A stretch of DNA of 64,000 nt, taken from NCBI GenBank assembly GCA_036389135.1, contig DASVQP010000028.1, positions 1 to 64,000 on the forward strand, given 5' to 3'. Origin of the DNA: Longimicrobium sp. (GTDB lineage Bacteria > Gemmatimonadota > Gemmatimonadetes > Longimicrobiales > Longimicrobiaceae). A model generated the notes under the pieces. It had not been told where the DNA came from. It made no database searches and saw only the letters and a list, made by a program, of their open reading frames with translations. Below, piece by piece: positions 25,124 to 33,673 of the stretch (its first letter is position 1; each line of letters begins with the position of its first letter). The translations under genes and the position numbers were made by a program.

Positions 25124-26074
25124 TTATCGGGAGAGGGGGGTCGGGGGGGTGAGGGCCACCATCGGGCACCCCGCGCATGGCACCTTGCGCGGGCACCCCT
25201 CGCACGGCAGCTCGCCCTCGTCCGCGGGAGCTGCGGCGGCGGCGAGGCGGGCGGCGAGGTAGCGGATGCGGCGCGGGTTGAGCGGGTCGTCGAACTCGCC
25301 CTCGCGCACGCCGCCCAGCGTGCCAGATGCGGCGGCGGCCACCAGCGCGCGGAGCTGGTTCGTCTCCTCCGCCGCCAACGGCACCAGGCCCTCGACGGGG
25401 CGGCGAGGCGCGCGCTCCACCTTGAGCACCTGCCGCGCAAAGGAGACGAACATCGAGCACGCCTCGGGGCAGGGGACCAGCGCGTCGCCGTGCGGCGGGC
25501 CTTCGTCGGCCATCTCCAGCGGCGTCGCCTCATCTACCTGCCACGCCACGCGGCGCAGGCACACGGCGTCGCCGCAGCACGCGCGCACGGTGTTCCGCAC
25601 GGCGTCCGTCTCCAGCAGCTTGACGGCACCGTACATTCCGGTCTGCCGCGCCGCCGTCTCGCGCCAGTGCGTCACGCGCAGGGTGCCCGTGCGCCCCGCG
25701 TGCCAGTGCAGCGCGCAAGCGGGATACAGGTAGTCGAGCGCGGTCCAGAGCGCGCGCTCGTCCAGCTCCACCAGCGCCCACCCCCCGCGAAGGTTCGGCG
25801 ACGTCTTGAGCGGCCGATGCTCCCCGTCGTCCGTCACCTGCGCGATGGTGCGCGCCGCGAACGGATCGCGCGAGACCACCAGCGCGTCCAGCGGAAAGCC
25901 GGCGTCGCGTTGATGGCGGATCTCGTACTGCCCGCCGCCCGTCGCGCGGATCAGCGCCTGGAGGAATGCGCGCCCCTCCGGCCCGGCATCGTCCACCCAC
26001 ACCGCCAGCGCCGCCCGCGCCTCCGCGATCCCGCCCGGTGCGTGCGCGCCGCGCTCCTCCGGGCGGTCAGACAC
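25124..26074 (-). CDS. DR2241-like Fe-S protein
   Basis: About 316 residues. It resembles the C-terminal part of Deinococcus DR2241, where a CbiX chelatase is followed by a stabilising domain and a 4Fe-4S binding domain. Cysteine motifs seen: CCGDAVC (about 155), CPEAC (about 195) and CEGCPRKVPCAGCP near the C-terminus. The start is the GTG at 26074, whose sequence GTGTCTGA overlaps the stop of the chelatase gene, so translation is coupled. The last dozen codons run into a palindromic repeat, so the C-terminus may have been extended by repeat insertion. A role in porphyrinoid metal or redox chemistry follows from the coupling; the reaction is not known. Confidence 0.78.
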   Translation of the reverse strand: MSDRPEERGAHAPGGIAEARAALAVWVDDAGPEGRAFLQALIRATGGGQYEIRHQRDAGFPLDALVVSRDPFAARTIAQVTDDGEHRPLKTSPNLRGGWALVELDERALWTALDYLYPACALHWHAGRTGTLRVTHWRETAARQTGMYGAVKLLETDAVRNTVRACCGDAVCLRRVAWQVDEATPLEMADEGPPHGDALVPCPEACSMFVSFARQVLKVERAPRRPVEGLVPLAAEETNQLRALVAAAASGTLGGVREGEFDDPLNPRRIRYLAARLAAAAAPADEGELPCEGCPRKVPCAGCPMVALTPPTPLSR

Positions 26075-26873
26075 GTGCGTCCTCGTGTGCCAGGATCCCC
26101 TCGGGGACGTCCGCGCCGGCCTCGCGGGCGCGCTGCAGCACGATCTCCGCCACCTCGGGGAAGGTCCCGACCGGCGCCGCGTAGAAGATGGCGCGCCCAT
26201 CCCTCTCCGTCACCGGGCTCACCGCCGGGCGGTTGATCCCCAGGTCGTCGGGGATGGTCTCCTGCGTGTGCCACCCCTCGGCCACGAAGAATGGGACCAG
26301 CACCACGTCGCGCCCGCCCATCTCCTCCAGCACCTCGCCGACCTCGGGCGGCTGGTCGAGGAACCCGGTCTTCACCTCGCCGAAGACGCCGGCCGCCTCC
26401 GCCTCGCGGGTCACGCGGTAGATGGCCTCGGCGGAGTTGCTGTTCCGCTCCGTGCCGTGGCCGATGATGATCAGCCCCGCCCGCCGCGCCTCCGCATCGT
26501 CCATCCCGGCGCTCTCCTCCGCGCGCCGCAGGATCATGGCCGACATCGACGGATGCGTCCCCACCGGCCCGCAGTAGCGGATCGTCTTCCCCAGCTTCCG
26601 CGTGACCGAGGGCGCCGGGCCGTCCAGCCCCAGCTCGCGCGGGATCACCTCCTCGGTGAAGTACCCTTCGGAGATGAAGAGGGGAACGACGTACACGTCC
26701 TCCGACTCCACGAGGTCGAACACCTCGCGCATGGAGGGCTCTTCCTTCCAGAAGCACTCGCGCACCTCGTCGAAGGCCCCGGTGCGCCGGATGGCCTCCG
26801 CGTGGCGGTATACCGGCGCGCTCGACTCCGCATTCAGGTGCGACCCGTGCCCGATGATGATCAGCGCTTGCAA
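26067..26873 (-). CDS. Two-domain CbiX-type (sirohydrochlorin) chelatase
   Basis: A 268-residue class II chelatase with two tandem CbiX domains. Domain 1 starts ALIIIGHGSHLNAES and has VVPLFISEGYFTEEVIP; domain 2 starts GLIIIGHGTERNSNS and has LVPFFVAEGWHTQETIP. The repeated GHG(S/T) and (F/S)xxEG(Y/W)(F/H)T motifs mark the two halves of the active cleft that inserts Co or Fe into a tetrapyrrole. Its gene overlaps the DR2241-like gene by 8 bases. The metal and product are unresolved because no other tetrapyrrole gene is nearby. Confidence 0.88.
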   Translation of the reverse strand: MQALIIIGHGSHLNAESSAPVYRHAEAIRRTGAFDEVRECFWKEEPSMREVFDLVESEDVYVVPLFISEGYFTEEVIPRELGLDGPAPSVTRKLGKTIRYCGPVGTHPSMSAMILRRAEESAGMDDAEARRAGLIIIGHGTERNSNSAEAIYRVTREAEAAGVFGEVKTGFLDQPPEVGEVLEEMGGRDVVLVPFFVAEGWHTQETIPDDLGINRPAVSPVTERDGRAIFYAAPVGTFPEVAEIVLQRAREAGADVPEGILAHEDARV

Positions 26874-26999
26874 ATCAGCCTGCTCTTCGTGGTCGTTCTC
26901 GGACGGGTGTCCAAGATCCGTCCAACTTGCGGGCGCCGTGTGGCGGATGCAAGCACTCGTGGACTCCGGGTCGATTTCCGCGTTGCACGAGCCGCCTTC

Positions 27000-27041
27000 C
27001 CGTCGTTCCAGCCGGGGGATTCATTTCATCCCCCGGCGACC
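27000..27041. repeat. CCGTCGTTCCAGCCGGGGGA element
   Basis: CCGTCGTTCCAGCC followed by a GGGGGATT/ATCCCCC palindrome; copies at 39120 and, inverted, at 15505. It overlaps the 3' end of the neighbouring lipoprotein gene and supplies its stop codon. The stretch 26874-26999 has no gene. Confidence 0.75.
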
Positions 27042-27448
27042 CCGCCCTGCTCCGCCGCCCGCCCTCCGCAGCTCTCCGCGATGGAGAGCACCTCGCTCCG
27101 CACCGTCGTACCGGGCGTGCGCTTGCTCCCGCGCACGTTCCCCAGCATCTCCCGCTCCCACCGCTCCCCAAAGAGGCGCAGGGTGCGTGCTTCATCCACC
27201 ACCGCGTCGATCTGCAGCCAGGTGCGCCGCGTCTCGTTGAGCGGTCCGGTGACGTCCCGCTCCAGCCGAATCTGGTTCAGCGGGAGGCCCTCCGACGTGG
27301 CGGCGTACCCCAGGGCACGAGCGCTCCGCTCCACGCACTCCAGCGCGTCCGCCGGCGCCGGCGCGTTGGCGTAGACGGTGTGGCGCGAGGCGGTCACGGA
27401 GCAGGCGGCGAGGAGCAGGGCAGGCACGAACAGGGCGGCGCGGGTCAT
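27026..27448 (-). CDS. Small lipoprotein of unknown function
   Basis: A 140-residue lipoprotein, signal MTRAALFVPALLLAAC with lipobox LAAC. The mature part has CVERSARALGYAATSEG and LNQIRLERDVTGPLNETRRT, then a pattern of short beta strands and a Cys near the C-terminus that could pair with the early Cys. No family is recognised. The final residues (GGVAGG) and the stop are encoded by the repeat at 27000-27041, so the original end may have been different. Confidence 0.7.
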   Translation of the reverse strand: MTRAALFVPALLLAACSVTASRHTVYANAPAPADALECVERSARALGYAATSEGLPLNQIRLERDVTGPLNETRRTWLQIDAVVDEARTLRLFGERWEREMLGNVRGSKRTPGTTVRSEVLSIAESCGGRAAEQGGVAGG

Positions 27449-27519
27449 GGCGGAATCCAGAGGCAGGGGAAGCGGCTGCGATACTCTCTGGGACGCACGG
27501 CCCGGCGGATCTTGCACAG

Positions 27520-27966
27520 CTACGACCCCATAGACTGCTTCACCAGCAGGTCGTGGGTCGCCTTCTGGGCGGGGGAGAGCTTGGCGGGGATGCCGACGAT
27601 GATCGCGGGTTGCGAGGGTGCGTCAGGGAGGTGGAGGACGAGGTGGTCCGGGGGGACGGGGCGCGCGTATTCGGAGGCGCGGCCCGTGGGGTCGATCTGG
27701 ACGGTGCGCCCTTTCGCGGCCAGCGTCGCGAGGACGCGGCCGTACTCCAGCCACTCCGCGCGCGGGTCCGAATCCTCAGAGGCCACCGCGGGGATCAGCT
27801 GCTCCTCGAAGTAGGCGCGCGCCCGGCGAAAGGCTTCGGGATTCGCGTCCCTGAGCGCCACCATCTGCTTGCGGTAAAACTCGCGGGGGTCGCGGGCGCC
27901 GGCCTGCTGCAGGGCGCTCTCGAAGCGGGCATCGGCGCGGGCGCGGAGGTCGGGCGGTGCGGGCAT
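27520..27966 (-). CDS. Hypothetical protein, about 148 residues
   Basis: No recognisable family. It is charged and mainly helical at the start (DLRARADARFESALQQAGA, REFYRKQMVALRDANPEAFR), then has a C-terminal strand-rich segment (PDHLVLHLPDAPSQPAIIV). No signal peptide or membrane helix is seen. I start at the ATG at 27966; an upstream frame of 74 codons has no ribosome site and an atypical composition. It lies between the lipoprotein and the divergent phosphoribosyltransferase. Confidence 0.68.
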   Translation of the reverse strand: MPAPPDLRARADARFESALQQAGARDPREFYRKQMVALRDANPEAFRRARAYFEEQLIPAVASEDSDPRAEWLEYGRVLATLAAKGRTVQIDPTGRASEYARPVPPDHLVLHLPDAPSQPAIIVGIPAKLSPAQKATHDLLVKQSMGS

Positions 27967-28186
27967 CGGCGGCTCGGTGGCGGTGAACGCGGGCGGCAAA
28001 ACTACCCCGGCACACCCGCCCGCGCAAAGTCCGGCGCACACCGCGCGCGCATCTCCATCACCATCGCACTGAGCAGGCAGGGCACGTGGTGTTGGGGAGT
28101 GTCGGCCGAAAGGCGCGCGCCTCTGGTGCGGGGAACGAAACTTGTAGCGTGATGGCGCCTTACATTCGCACACACAGGGAGGTCGC

Positions 28187-28741
28187 ATGGTTCAGCCGAT
28201 TCCGTTCCCCCGCACTGGCGACGACGGCGGCGGTGGCGCGTCGGACACGCTGGAGCTCTCGTGGGAGCTGTTCGGCGAGCTCTGCCGCGCCCTGGCCATC
28301 CGTGTGGCGCACGAGTACGAACCAGACCTGGTGATCGGCATTGCCACGGCGGGAGTGATCCCCGCCGCGACCGTCGCGGGGATCCTGCAGGTGGAGTTCG
28401 AGTCGATGAAGATCTCGCGGCGCGACGGCAGCGCGGTCGCCCGTCCCGCGCCGTCGGTCCTCTCCTCGGCGCCGCCGCGCGCGCGCGGGCGGCGCGTGCT
28501 GATCGTGGACGAGCTCACCACCAGCGGCGACACGCTGCGGCTGGCCCTCGCCGCCGTGCGGGAGGTGGGCGCGGCGGAGGTGCGCACCGCCACCTCCTTC
28601 GTGCGCCCCGGCGGCTACCGCCCCGACTTCTTTGCCCTGGAGACCCCGGCGCTCATCGTCTTCCCCTGGGACCGCCAGGTGATCGAGCGCGGGGAGCTGG
28701 TGACCCCGTCCATCTACACGGGGCCGATCCTCCACGCCTAG
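28187..28741 (+). CDS. Phosphoribosyltransferase-domain protein
   Basis: A 184-residue PRTase type I fold protein. The PRPP-binding loop is VLIVDELTTSGDTL (about 105-118), and LVIGIATAGVIPAATVAG is the early flexible/pyrophosphate loop region. It resembles the xanthine/hypoxanthine phosphoribosyltransferase-like group, which salvages purine bases, but specificity residues cannot be read here. Its stop codon shares the palindrome CTAG (28738-28741) with the stop of the convergent lipoprotein gene. Confidence 0.85.
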   Translation: MVQPIPFPRTGDDGGGGASDTLELSWELFGELCRALAIRVAHEYEPDLVIGIATAGVIPAATVAGILQVEFESMKISRRDGSAVARPAPSVLSSAPPRARGRRVLIVDELTTSGDTLRLALAAVREVGAAEVRTATSFVRPGGYRPDFFALETPALIVFPWDRQVIERGELVTPSIYTGPILHA

Positions 28742-29085
28742 CGGGTGTTGGGGCAGTCGCGCTCCGTGGTCCTCCGCAGCTCCAGCACCTCGATGACGCG
28801 GAACTCGTGGTCGTTGGCCTGGTTGTGCCCGTAGCGGCCGCGCGGCCCCAGCCCGCCGCGGAGGCGCGCGAACACGTTCGCGTACGGCGCCCCGGCCGCC
28901 GAGTCGTAGCGCGCGCGCATCTTCTGCGTCATGATGGGGAGCCAGTTCTCCATCGACTGGCAGGGGCGGAAGGAGGCCGTCTCGAATCCCAGCGAGAGAC
29001 GGCCTTCCACCACGATGGCATCCGCGGAAGTCCCATCGCGGCACCCCGCCGCGAGCACCAGCGCACACACGAGCAGACGCCTCAT
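28738..29085 (-). CDS. Small lipoprotein of unknown function
   Basis: A 115-residue lipoprotein, signal MRRLLVCALVLAAGC with lipobox AAGC. AGGAGGT sits 8 bases before the ATG, one of the strongest ribosome sites in the window, and sets the start against a longer frame. The mature part contains FRPCQSMENWLPIMTQKMRA and HEFRVIEVLELRRTTERDC; two cysteines may be disulfide-bonded. No family recognised. Its last bases overlap the last bases of the phosphoribosyltransferase gene on the other strand. Confidence 0.75.
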   Translation of the reverse strand: MRRLLVCALVLAAGCRDGTSADAIVVEGRLSLGFETASFRPCQSMENWLPIMTQKMRARYDSAAGAPYANVFARLRGGLGPRGRYGHNQANDHEFRVIEVLELRRTTERDCPNTR

Positions 29086-29176
29086 TGCCTGACCTCCTGG
29101 AGTGGTCGAATGCGGCGGGCACCGCGACCGCCGCTCCCCATCAACGCCCACGCGGCCCGCGTGTGACACCCGGCCC

Positions 29177-30232
29177 ATGAAGACCCTCCTCCGCGCCCGC
29201 CTCCTCCTGGCGGCCCTGGCCCTCGCCGCATGCGCCACGACGGGAACCCGCACCTCCGCCGGGCAGCTCGTCCGCGACACCGTGGACGCGCCCTCGCTGG
29301 CGGGGAACCGGCTGGGCGACCCGGCGCGGCGCGAGGCGCTGGTGTACCTGCCGCCCGGCTACAGCACGGGAAACCGCCGCTACCCCACGCTCTACGTGCT
29401 GCACGGCTTCGACGCGCCGCTCCAGGCGTTCGAGACGGGTCGGGTGCCCATCCGGGTGCTGATGGACTCGCTGGTCGCGGCGGGGCGCGCGCGTGCCATG
29501 ATCGTGGTGGTCCCTGATGCTCGAAACGCGTACGGCGGCGCCTTCTACAGCAACTCGCCCGTAGCGGGGAGCTGGGAGGACTTCGTGGCGCGCGACCTGG
29601 TAGCGCACATGGACCTTCGTTACCGCACCCTTCCTCGCGCCGCATCTCGCGGGATCGAGGGGCACTCGATGGGCGGCTACGGCGCGCTGACCCTGGCGGC
29701 GCGCCACCCGGACGTCTTCGGCGCGGTGTACGCCGCGTCACCGTGCTGCTTCGGCCCGCGCATGATGGACGACCTAGCCCCCTTCTGGCCCGCCGCCCTT
29801 TCCCTCACCGACCGCGATGCGGTGGGTGCGGCCAGCTTCCAGGCGCGCCTGATCCTGGGCCTCGCCACCGCCCTCACGCCGGCAGCGGAGCGCGCGCCGC
29901 TCTTCGTCGATCTCCCCTTTCGGCACGACGCGGACGGCGTCTTGATGATGCGCAACGAGCCCGCCTACTCCCGCTGGACCGGCCTCACACCGTCATCGCT
30001 GGTGCGCGCGAACGCCGATGGCCTGCGCCGGCTGCGCGGCATCCGCTTCGACGTGGGCACCTCGGACGCCTTCACCCACATCCTCCCCAACCTGCGCGAG
30101 CTTTCCGCCGCGCTGGACTCCGCCGGCATCCGCCACACCTTGCAGCCCTATCCCGGCGACCACGTCAGCGGCCTCCGTCCCCGCTTCGCCTCCGAGGTGA
30201 TCCCTTTCTTCTCGGCCACCCTCCAGTACTGA
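29177..30232 (+). CDS. Esterase-family lipoprotein (esterase D/enterochelin esterase-like)
   Basis: A 351-residue secreted serine esterase. Signal MKTLLRARLLLAALALAAC has a lipobox. The nucleophile elbow is GHSMGGYGAL (about residue 162), with oxyanion and strand motifs RYPTLYVLHGFD and MIVVVPDARNAYGG. The candidate acid is in FDVGTSDAFTH and the His in YPGDHVSGL. The family includes antigen 85-like acyltransferases and enterochelin esterases; which substrate applies here is unknown. I take the ATG with the signal peptide. Confidence 0.87.
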   Translation: MKTLLRARLLLAALALAACATTGTRTSAGQLVRDTVDAPSLAGNRLGDPARREALVYLPPGYSTGNRRYPTLYVLHGFDAPLQAFETGRVPIRVLMDSLVAAGRARAMIVVVPDARNAYGGAFYSNSPVAGSWEDFVARDLVAHMDLRYRTLPRAASRGIEGHSMGGYGALTLAARHPDVFGAVYAASPCCFGPRMMDDLAPFWPAALSLTDRDAVGAASFQARLILGLATALTPAAERAPLFVDLPFRHDADGVLMMRNEPAYSRWTGLTPSSLVRANADGLRRLRGIRFDVGTSDAFTHILPNLRELSAALDSAGIRHTLQPYPGDHVSGLRPRFASEVIPFFSATLQY

Positions 30233-30239
30233 AACGGCG

Positions 30240-30330
30240 CCCCACACGGAGACACAGAGGGTACGGCGAGAACGGCAGGAGGTTTTCTCTGCGTCTTGTA
30301 GTTCCCTCTGCGCCCTCTGTGTGAGACTTT
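30240..30330. repeat. CACACGGAGACACAGAG inverted repeat
   Basis: Left arm CACACGGAGACACAGAGG near 30243-30260 and right arm CCTCTGCGCCCTCTGTGTGAG near 30306-30326, with an inner TTCTCTGCGTCTT. It lies between the convergent esterase and rho genes. Confidence 0.8.
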
Positions 30331-30349
30331 TCGCGACCCCGCGGTAATG

Positions 30350-30393
30350 ACAGAGGGCCGGCTCTCCGTGTGGAAAGCCGGCCCCCTCTCGCA
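30350..30393 (-). terminator. Hairpin terminator of rho
   Basis: GAGGGCCGGCT pairs with AGCCGGCCCCCTC around a 12-base loop, 21 bases after the rho stop codon on the minus strand. No strong U-tract. Confidence 0.65.
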
Positions 30394-30413
30394 CCCGCGG
30401 AAAAAACGACGCC

Positions 30414-31664
30414 TCAGCCGCGCGCCATCGAGTCCAGGAAGTCCTTGTTGGCCTTGGTCTTCTTCATCCGCGTGAGGAGGAAGTCGATCGACTCGGCCGG
30501 GGCCATGTCCGAGAGGAAGTTGCGCAGCAGGTAGACGCGCGTGAGCTCCAGCTCGCTGAGGAGGAGGTCTTCGCGGCGCGTGCCCGAGCGGTTGATGTCG
30601 ATCGCCGGGAAGATGCGCTTGTCCGCGATGTGGCGGTCGAGCACCAGCTCCATGTTGCCGGTCCCCTTGAACTCCTCAAAGATCACCTCGTCCATCCGGC
30701 TCCCCGTCTCCACCAGCGCCGTGGCGACGATGGTGAGCGAGCCGCCCTCCTCGATGTTCCGCGCCGCGCCGAAGAATCGCTTCGGCTTGTGCAGCGCGTT
30801 GGCGTCCACACCGCCGGAGAGGATCTTACCGGAGTGCGGCACCGTCACGTTGTAGGCGCGGGCCAGGCGGGTGATGGAGTCCAGGAGGATCACCACGTCG
30901 CGGCCGTGCTCCACCAGGCGCTTGGCCTTCTCCAGCACCATCTCCGCCACCTGCGTGTGCCGGTCGGCCGGCTCGTCGAAGGTGGACGAGATCACCTCGG
31001 CGCGGACGTTCTCCTGCATGTCCGTCACCTCCTCGGGCCGCTCGTCGATGAGCAGCACGATGAGGTGCACCTCGGGGTGGTTCTCGGTGATGGCGTTGGC
31101 CATCTTCTGCATCAGGATCGTCTTGCCGGCCTTGGGCGGCGCCACGATCAGCCCGCGCTGCCCCTTGCCCAGCGGCGCGATCAGGTCCATCACGCGCATC
31201 GACAGGTCGGCCGAGGGCGCTTCCAGCTTGACGCGCTGGTCCGGGTAGCGGGGGCGCAGGTTGTCGAAGGCGATGCGGTGCTTCGCCTTGTCCGGCTCGT
31301 CGCCGTTGACGCGCTCCACCTTGAGCAGCGCCAGGTACCGCTCGCCCTCCTTGGGCGGGCGCACCTGCCCCAGCACCGTGTCGCCGGTGCGCAGGTCGAA
31401 GCGCTTGATCTGGCTGGGCGAGACGTAGATGTCGTCCGGCCCGTACAGGTAGTTCCAGTCCTGCGAGCGGAGGAAGCCGTACCCCTCCGGGAGAACCTCC
31501 AGCACGCCCTCGCCGCGCAGCACGACCTCGGAGTCCAGCAGGTTCTGCTCGATGCGGTAGATAAGGTCCTGCTTGCGGAGCCCCGAGTAGTTCGAGATGT
31601 TCAGGCCTTCGGCCATCTCGTGCAGCTCGGCGATGCTCTTGGATTTTATGGTAGTGATGTCCAC
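30414..31664 (-). CDS. rho: Transcription termination factor Rho
   Basis: A 416-residue hexameric RNA helicase that ends transcription. Rho_N domain at about 1-45 ([20 protein letters not shown]), cold-shock RNA-binding domain at about 50-120 ([34 protein letters not shown]), then the ATPase core: Walker A APPKAGKT, Walker [18 protein letters not shown]-loop [19 protein letters not shown]. No N-terminal insertion, unlike many high-GC Actinobacteria Rho proteins. It faces away from the M50 protease gene, with a 186-base intergenic region that could hold an autoregulatory leader. Confidence 0.98.
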   Translation of the reverse strand: MDITTIKSKSIAELHEMAEGLNISNYSGLRKQDLIYRIEQNLLDSEVVLRGEGVLEVLPEGYGFLRSQDWNYLYGPDDIYVSPSQIKRFDLRTGDTVLGQVRPPKEGERYLALLKVERVNGDEPDKAKHRIAFDNLRPRYPDQRVKLEAPSADLSMRVMDLIAPLGKGQRGLIVAPPKAGKTILMQKMANAITENHPEVHLIVLLIDERPEEVTDMQENVRAEVISSTFDEPADRHTQVAEMVLEKAKRLVEHGRDVVILLDSITRLARAYNVTVPHSGKILSGGVDANALHKPKRFFGAARNIEEGGSLTIVATALVETGSRMDEVIFEEFKGTGNMELVLDRHIADKRIFPAIDINRSGTRREDLLLSELELTRVYLLRNFLSDMAPAESIDFLLTRMKKTKANKDFLDSMARG

Positions 31665-31819
31665 GTGGGTCTCCGGATGCGTCAGCGCGTCCCGCGGGTC
31701 AGGGGGTGCGATCCCGCCCGATCCGCTGGATGGTCTTCTGAGGGGTCTGTGCGGGGAGCCAGGAAGAGGGCGGAGTGCGCCCGAGGCTTGCCTGATGGTC
31801 TATGGGGGTCAGTGGCCCC

Positions 31820-31848
31820 AACCTAACGCCCGCTATTTCCACGGTCAA
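31820..31848 (-). promoter_or_regulatory. Candidate rho promoter
   Basis: On the minus strand: TTGACC (31848-31843), 17-base spacer, TAGGTT (31825-31820). The leader would be about 150 bases, consistent with rho autoregulation in other bacteria. The -10 box is weak. Confidence 0.4.
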
Positions 31849-31850
31849 GT

Positions 31851-32978
31851 GTGCCGTTTACACCTCTGACGGAGCTCTTCGCGTCCGTCCGGGTGGTGCG
31901 GATCGGCGACCGCGAGGTCGTCTTCGGCCTCCTACTACCCGGTGTGGCCCCGGACGGTCCAGCCGTGCGCCGCATGCTGGAGGGCTGGCCCGGGTCGCAC
32001 TGGGCCTCGCCCGCCGGCGACGCCTGGGAGATCGCCCTGGAGGTCCGCACCCGCCCGCCGCGCCGCGAGCGGTGGCTTCTGCACGCCGTCCTGCTGCTGG
32101 CGGCTCTCTTCAGCGCCACCGTTTCCGGCGCGCTGATCGCCGGCCACGATCCGCTGGGGCTGGCGGAGCGGGTGGTGCTCGGCGTGGCGCTCCCCGTGCC
32201 CACCAGGTTATACGCCGCCGCGCTCCTTCCCGGACTCCTCTTTTCTATCCCGTTGATGGGCGTGCTGCTCGGGCACGAAATGGGCCACTACGTCGCGGCG
32301 CGGCGTCACAACCTGGACGCCTCGCCGCCGTACTTCATCCCCGCGCCCTTCATCATCAGCCTGATCGGTACGCTGGGCGCCTTCATCCGCCTGCGCTCCC
32401 CCATGCTGCACCGCCGGATGCTGATGGACGTCGGCGCGGCGGGTCCGCTGGCGGGGCTGGTCCTCGCGCTGCCGGTGGCCGCAGTCGGGATCGCGCTGAG
32501 CCGCCCGGCCGCCCTGCTCCCCGGCCTGCCGGGCCGCAACCTCTTCCCCTTCCTGGGCGTTCCGCTGCAGCTGGGCGACTCGCTGCTGTGGATGGCCCTG
32601 CGCGCCGTCTTCGCGCCGGGCGCGGAGGTGCTGATCCTACACCCGATGGCGGTGGCGGGGTGGGTGGGGCTCTTCTTCACCGCGATGAACCTCCTCCCCG
32701 TCGCCCAGCTCGACGGCGGCCACATCGTGTACGCCCTCCTCGGGGCCCGGCGGCAGCTCGCCGTGGCGACGCTCTTCTTCGCGTCGTTGCTGGTGCAGGG
32801 GTGGTGGTGGCCCGGATGGTGGTTCTGGGCCGTGCTCATCCTCCTGATCGGCCGCGGCCGCCTGTCGCACCCGCCCGTGCTCGACCCACGCCTTCCCCTC
32901 ACCCGCCGCCAGCGCGTGGCGGGGTGGGCGTGCGTCGTGTTCTTTGTGCTCGCGTTCGTACCGGCTCCGGTTTCCTGA
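31851..32978 (+). CDS. Site-2 protease family zinc metalloprotease (M50)
   Basis: A 375-residue polytopic membrane protease. Zinc ligands HEMGH at about residues 141-145 and the third ligand region NLLPVAQLDGGH at about 283-294 mark an S2P/RseP-class active site within the membrane. Membrane segments are predicted at about 70-95, 115-140, 160-180, 190-220, 255-285 and 300-340. There is no PDZ domain, unlike RseP, so it resembles the stripped-down M50B group that clips transmembrane regulators. Start is GTG at 31851, divergent from rho. The target is unknown. Confidence 0.88.
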   Translation: MPFTPLTELFASVRVVRIGDREVVFGLLLPGVAPDGPAVRRMLEGWPGSHWASPAGDAWEIALEVRTRPPRRERWLLHAVLLLAALFSATVSGALIAGHDPLGLAERVVLGVALPVPTRLYAAALLPGLLFSIPLMGVLLGHEMGHYVAARRHNLDASPPYFIPAPFIISLIGTLGAFIRLRSPMLHRRMLMDVGAAGPLAGLVLALPVAAVGIALSRPAALLPGLPGRNLFPFLGVPLQLGDSLLWMALRAVFAPGAEVLILHPMAVAGWVGLFFTAMNLLPVAQLDGGHIVYALLGARRQLAVATLFFASLLVQGWWWPGWWFWAVLILLIGRGRLSHPPVLDPRLPLTRRQRVAGWACVVFFVLAFVPAPVS

Positions 32979-32989
32979 GGGCGGCCAAG

Positions 32990-33152
32990 CGCGTCTCTCA
33001 GGATGACAGATGGGGGCGTGCCGGTTCCCGTGCAGTCCGCGAAGGCGGACTTTGGTGGTTCCAGCGGCGAATTTCATTCGCTCCTGGCCCTTTGGTCCCG
33101 ACTCTTCGCTCTTGGAACCCTGTGTCTACGCACTAACGCACTACCGCACTTC
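32990..33152 (+). repeat. Repeat cluster: half MITE, GGCGGACTTTG element, octamers
   Basis: CTCAGGATGAC at 32997-33007 (single arm of the MITE-like family), the GGCGGACTTTG/GGTTCCAGCGGCGA/TTCGCTCCTGG element at 33037-33090, and ACGCACTA octamers at 33127-33151. The remainder up to 33271 has a possible TTGACA at 33187-33192 but no convincing -10 box. Confidence 0.75.
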
Positions 33153-33271
33153 CCCCCGCCCTAACCGCTTCCCCACACTTCGATTCTTGACAAACCCTTA
33201 CGCACCGGGGGAGATTCGGTGCGGGGCCGGGCCCGACGCGGCCCACCACGCCGCACCCCGGAGCCCCGCCG

Positions 33272-33613
33272 ATGGCACGCCACAACCGCGAAGGGGAAGG
33301 GGAGGACCAGCACGGCCGCCGCTACCGCATCGGCTACCAGCCGGACTGGCTCCGCCAGGTGAAGGTGACGTGCGACCTGGACAACGGCCGCCAGTCCACC
33401 AAGACGCTCCTCCGCAACCCGGAGCGGCCGGCGCACCCCCCCGGGCCCAGGGTGCACACGCAGGTCGACTCGGCGGAGCTGGGGCTGAGCTTCGGGCTGA
33501 CGCTGCACGACGAGCGCCGCGTGGTCCGCCGCATCATCGTGGAAACCGTGATCCCCGGCGAGCGCGCCGAGACCATCTCCTTCGTCGTCTCCACCCTTCT
33601 CGACGAAGAGTAA
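33272..33613 (+). CDS. Hypothetical protein, 113 residues
   Basis: No family recognised. A polar start (MARHNREGEGEDQHG) is followed by alternating strand-like stretches (YRIGYQPDWLRQVKVTCDL, VDSAELGLSFGLTLHDERR) and ends FVVSTLLDEE. Composition is that of a small soluble beta-rich protein. It lies 60 bases upstream of the histidine kinase in the same direction, so the two may be linked functionally. Confidence 0.68.
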   Translation: MARHNREGEGEDQHGRRYRIGYQPDWLRQVKVTCDLDNGRQSTKTLLRNPERPAHPPGPRVHTQVDSAELGLSFGLTLHDERRVVRRIIVETVIPGERAETISFVVSTLLDEE

Positions 33614-33673
33614 GACATCCTTTCCGGGACGCTTTTCCCGGCGTCATGCCAACACCTTCCGCGTGAACCCTCC

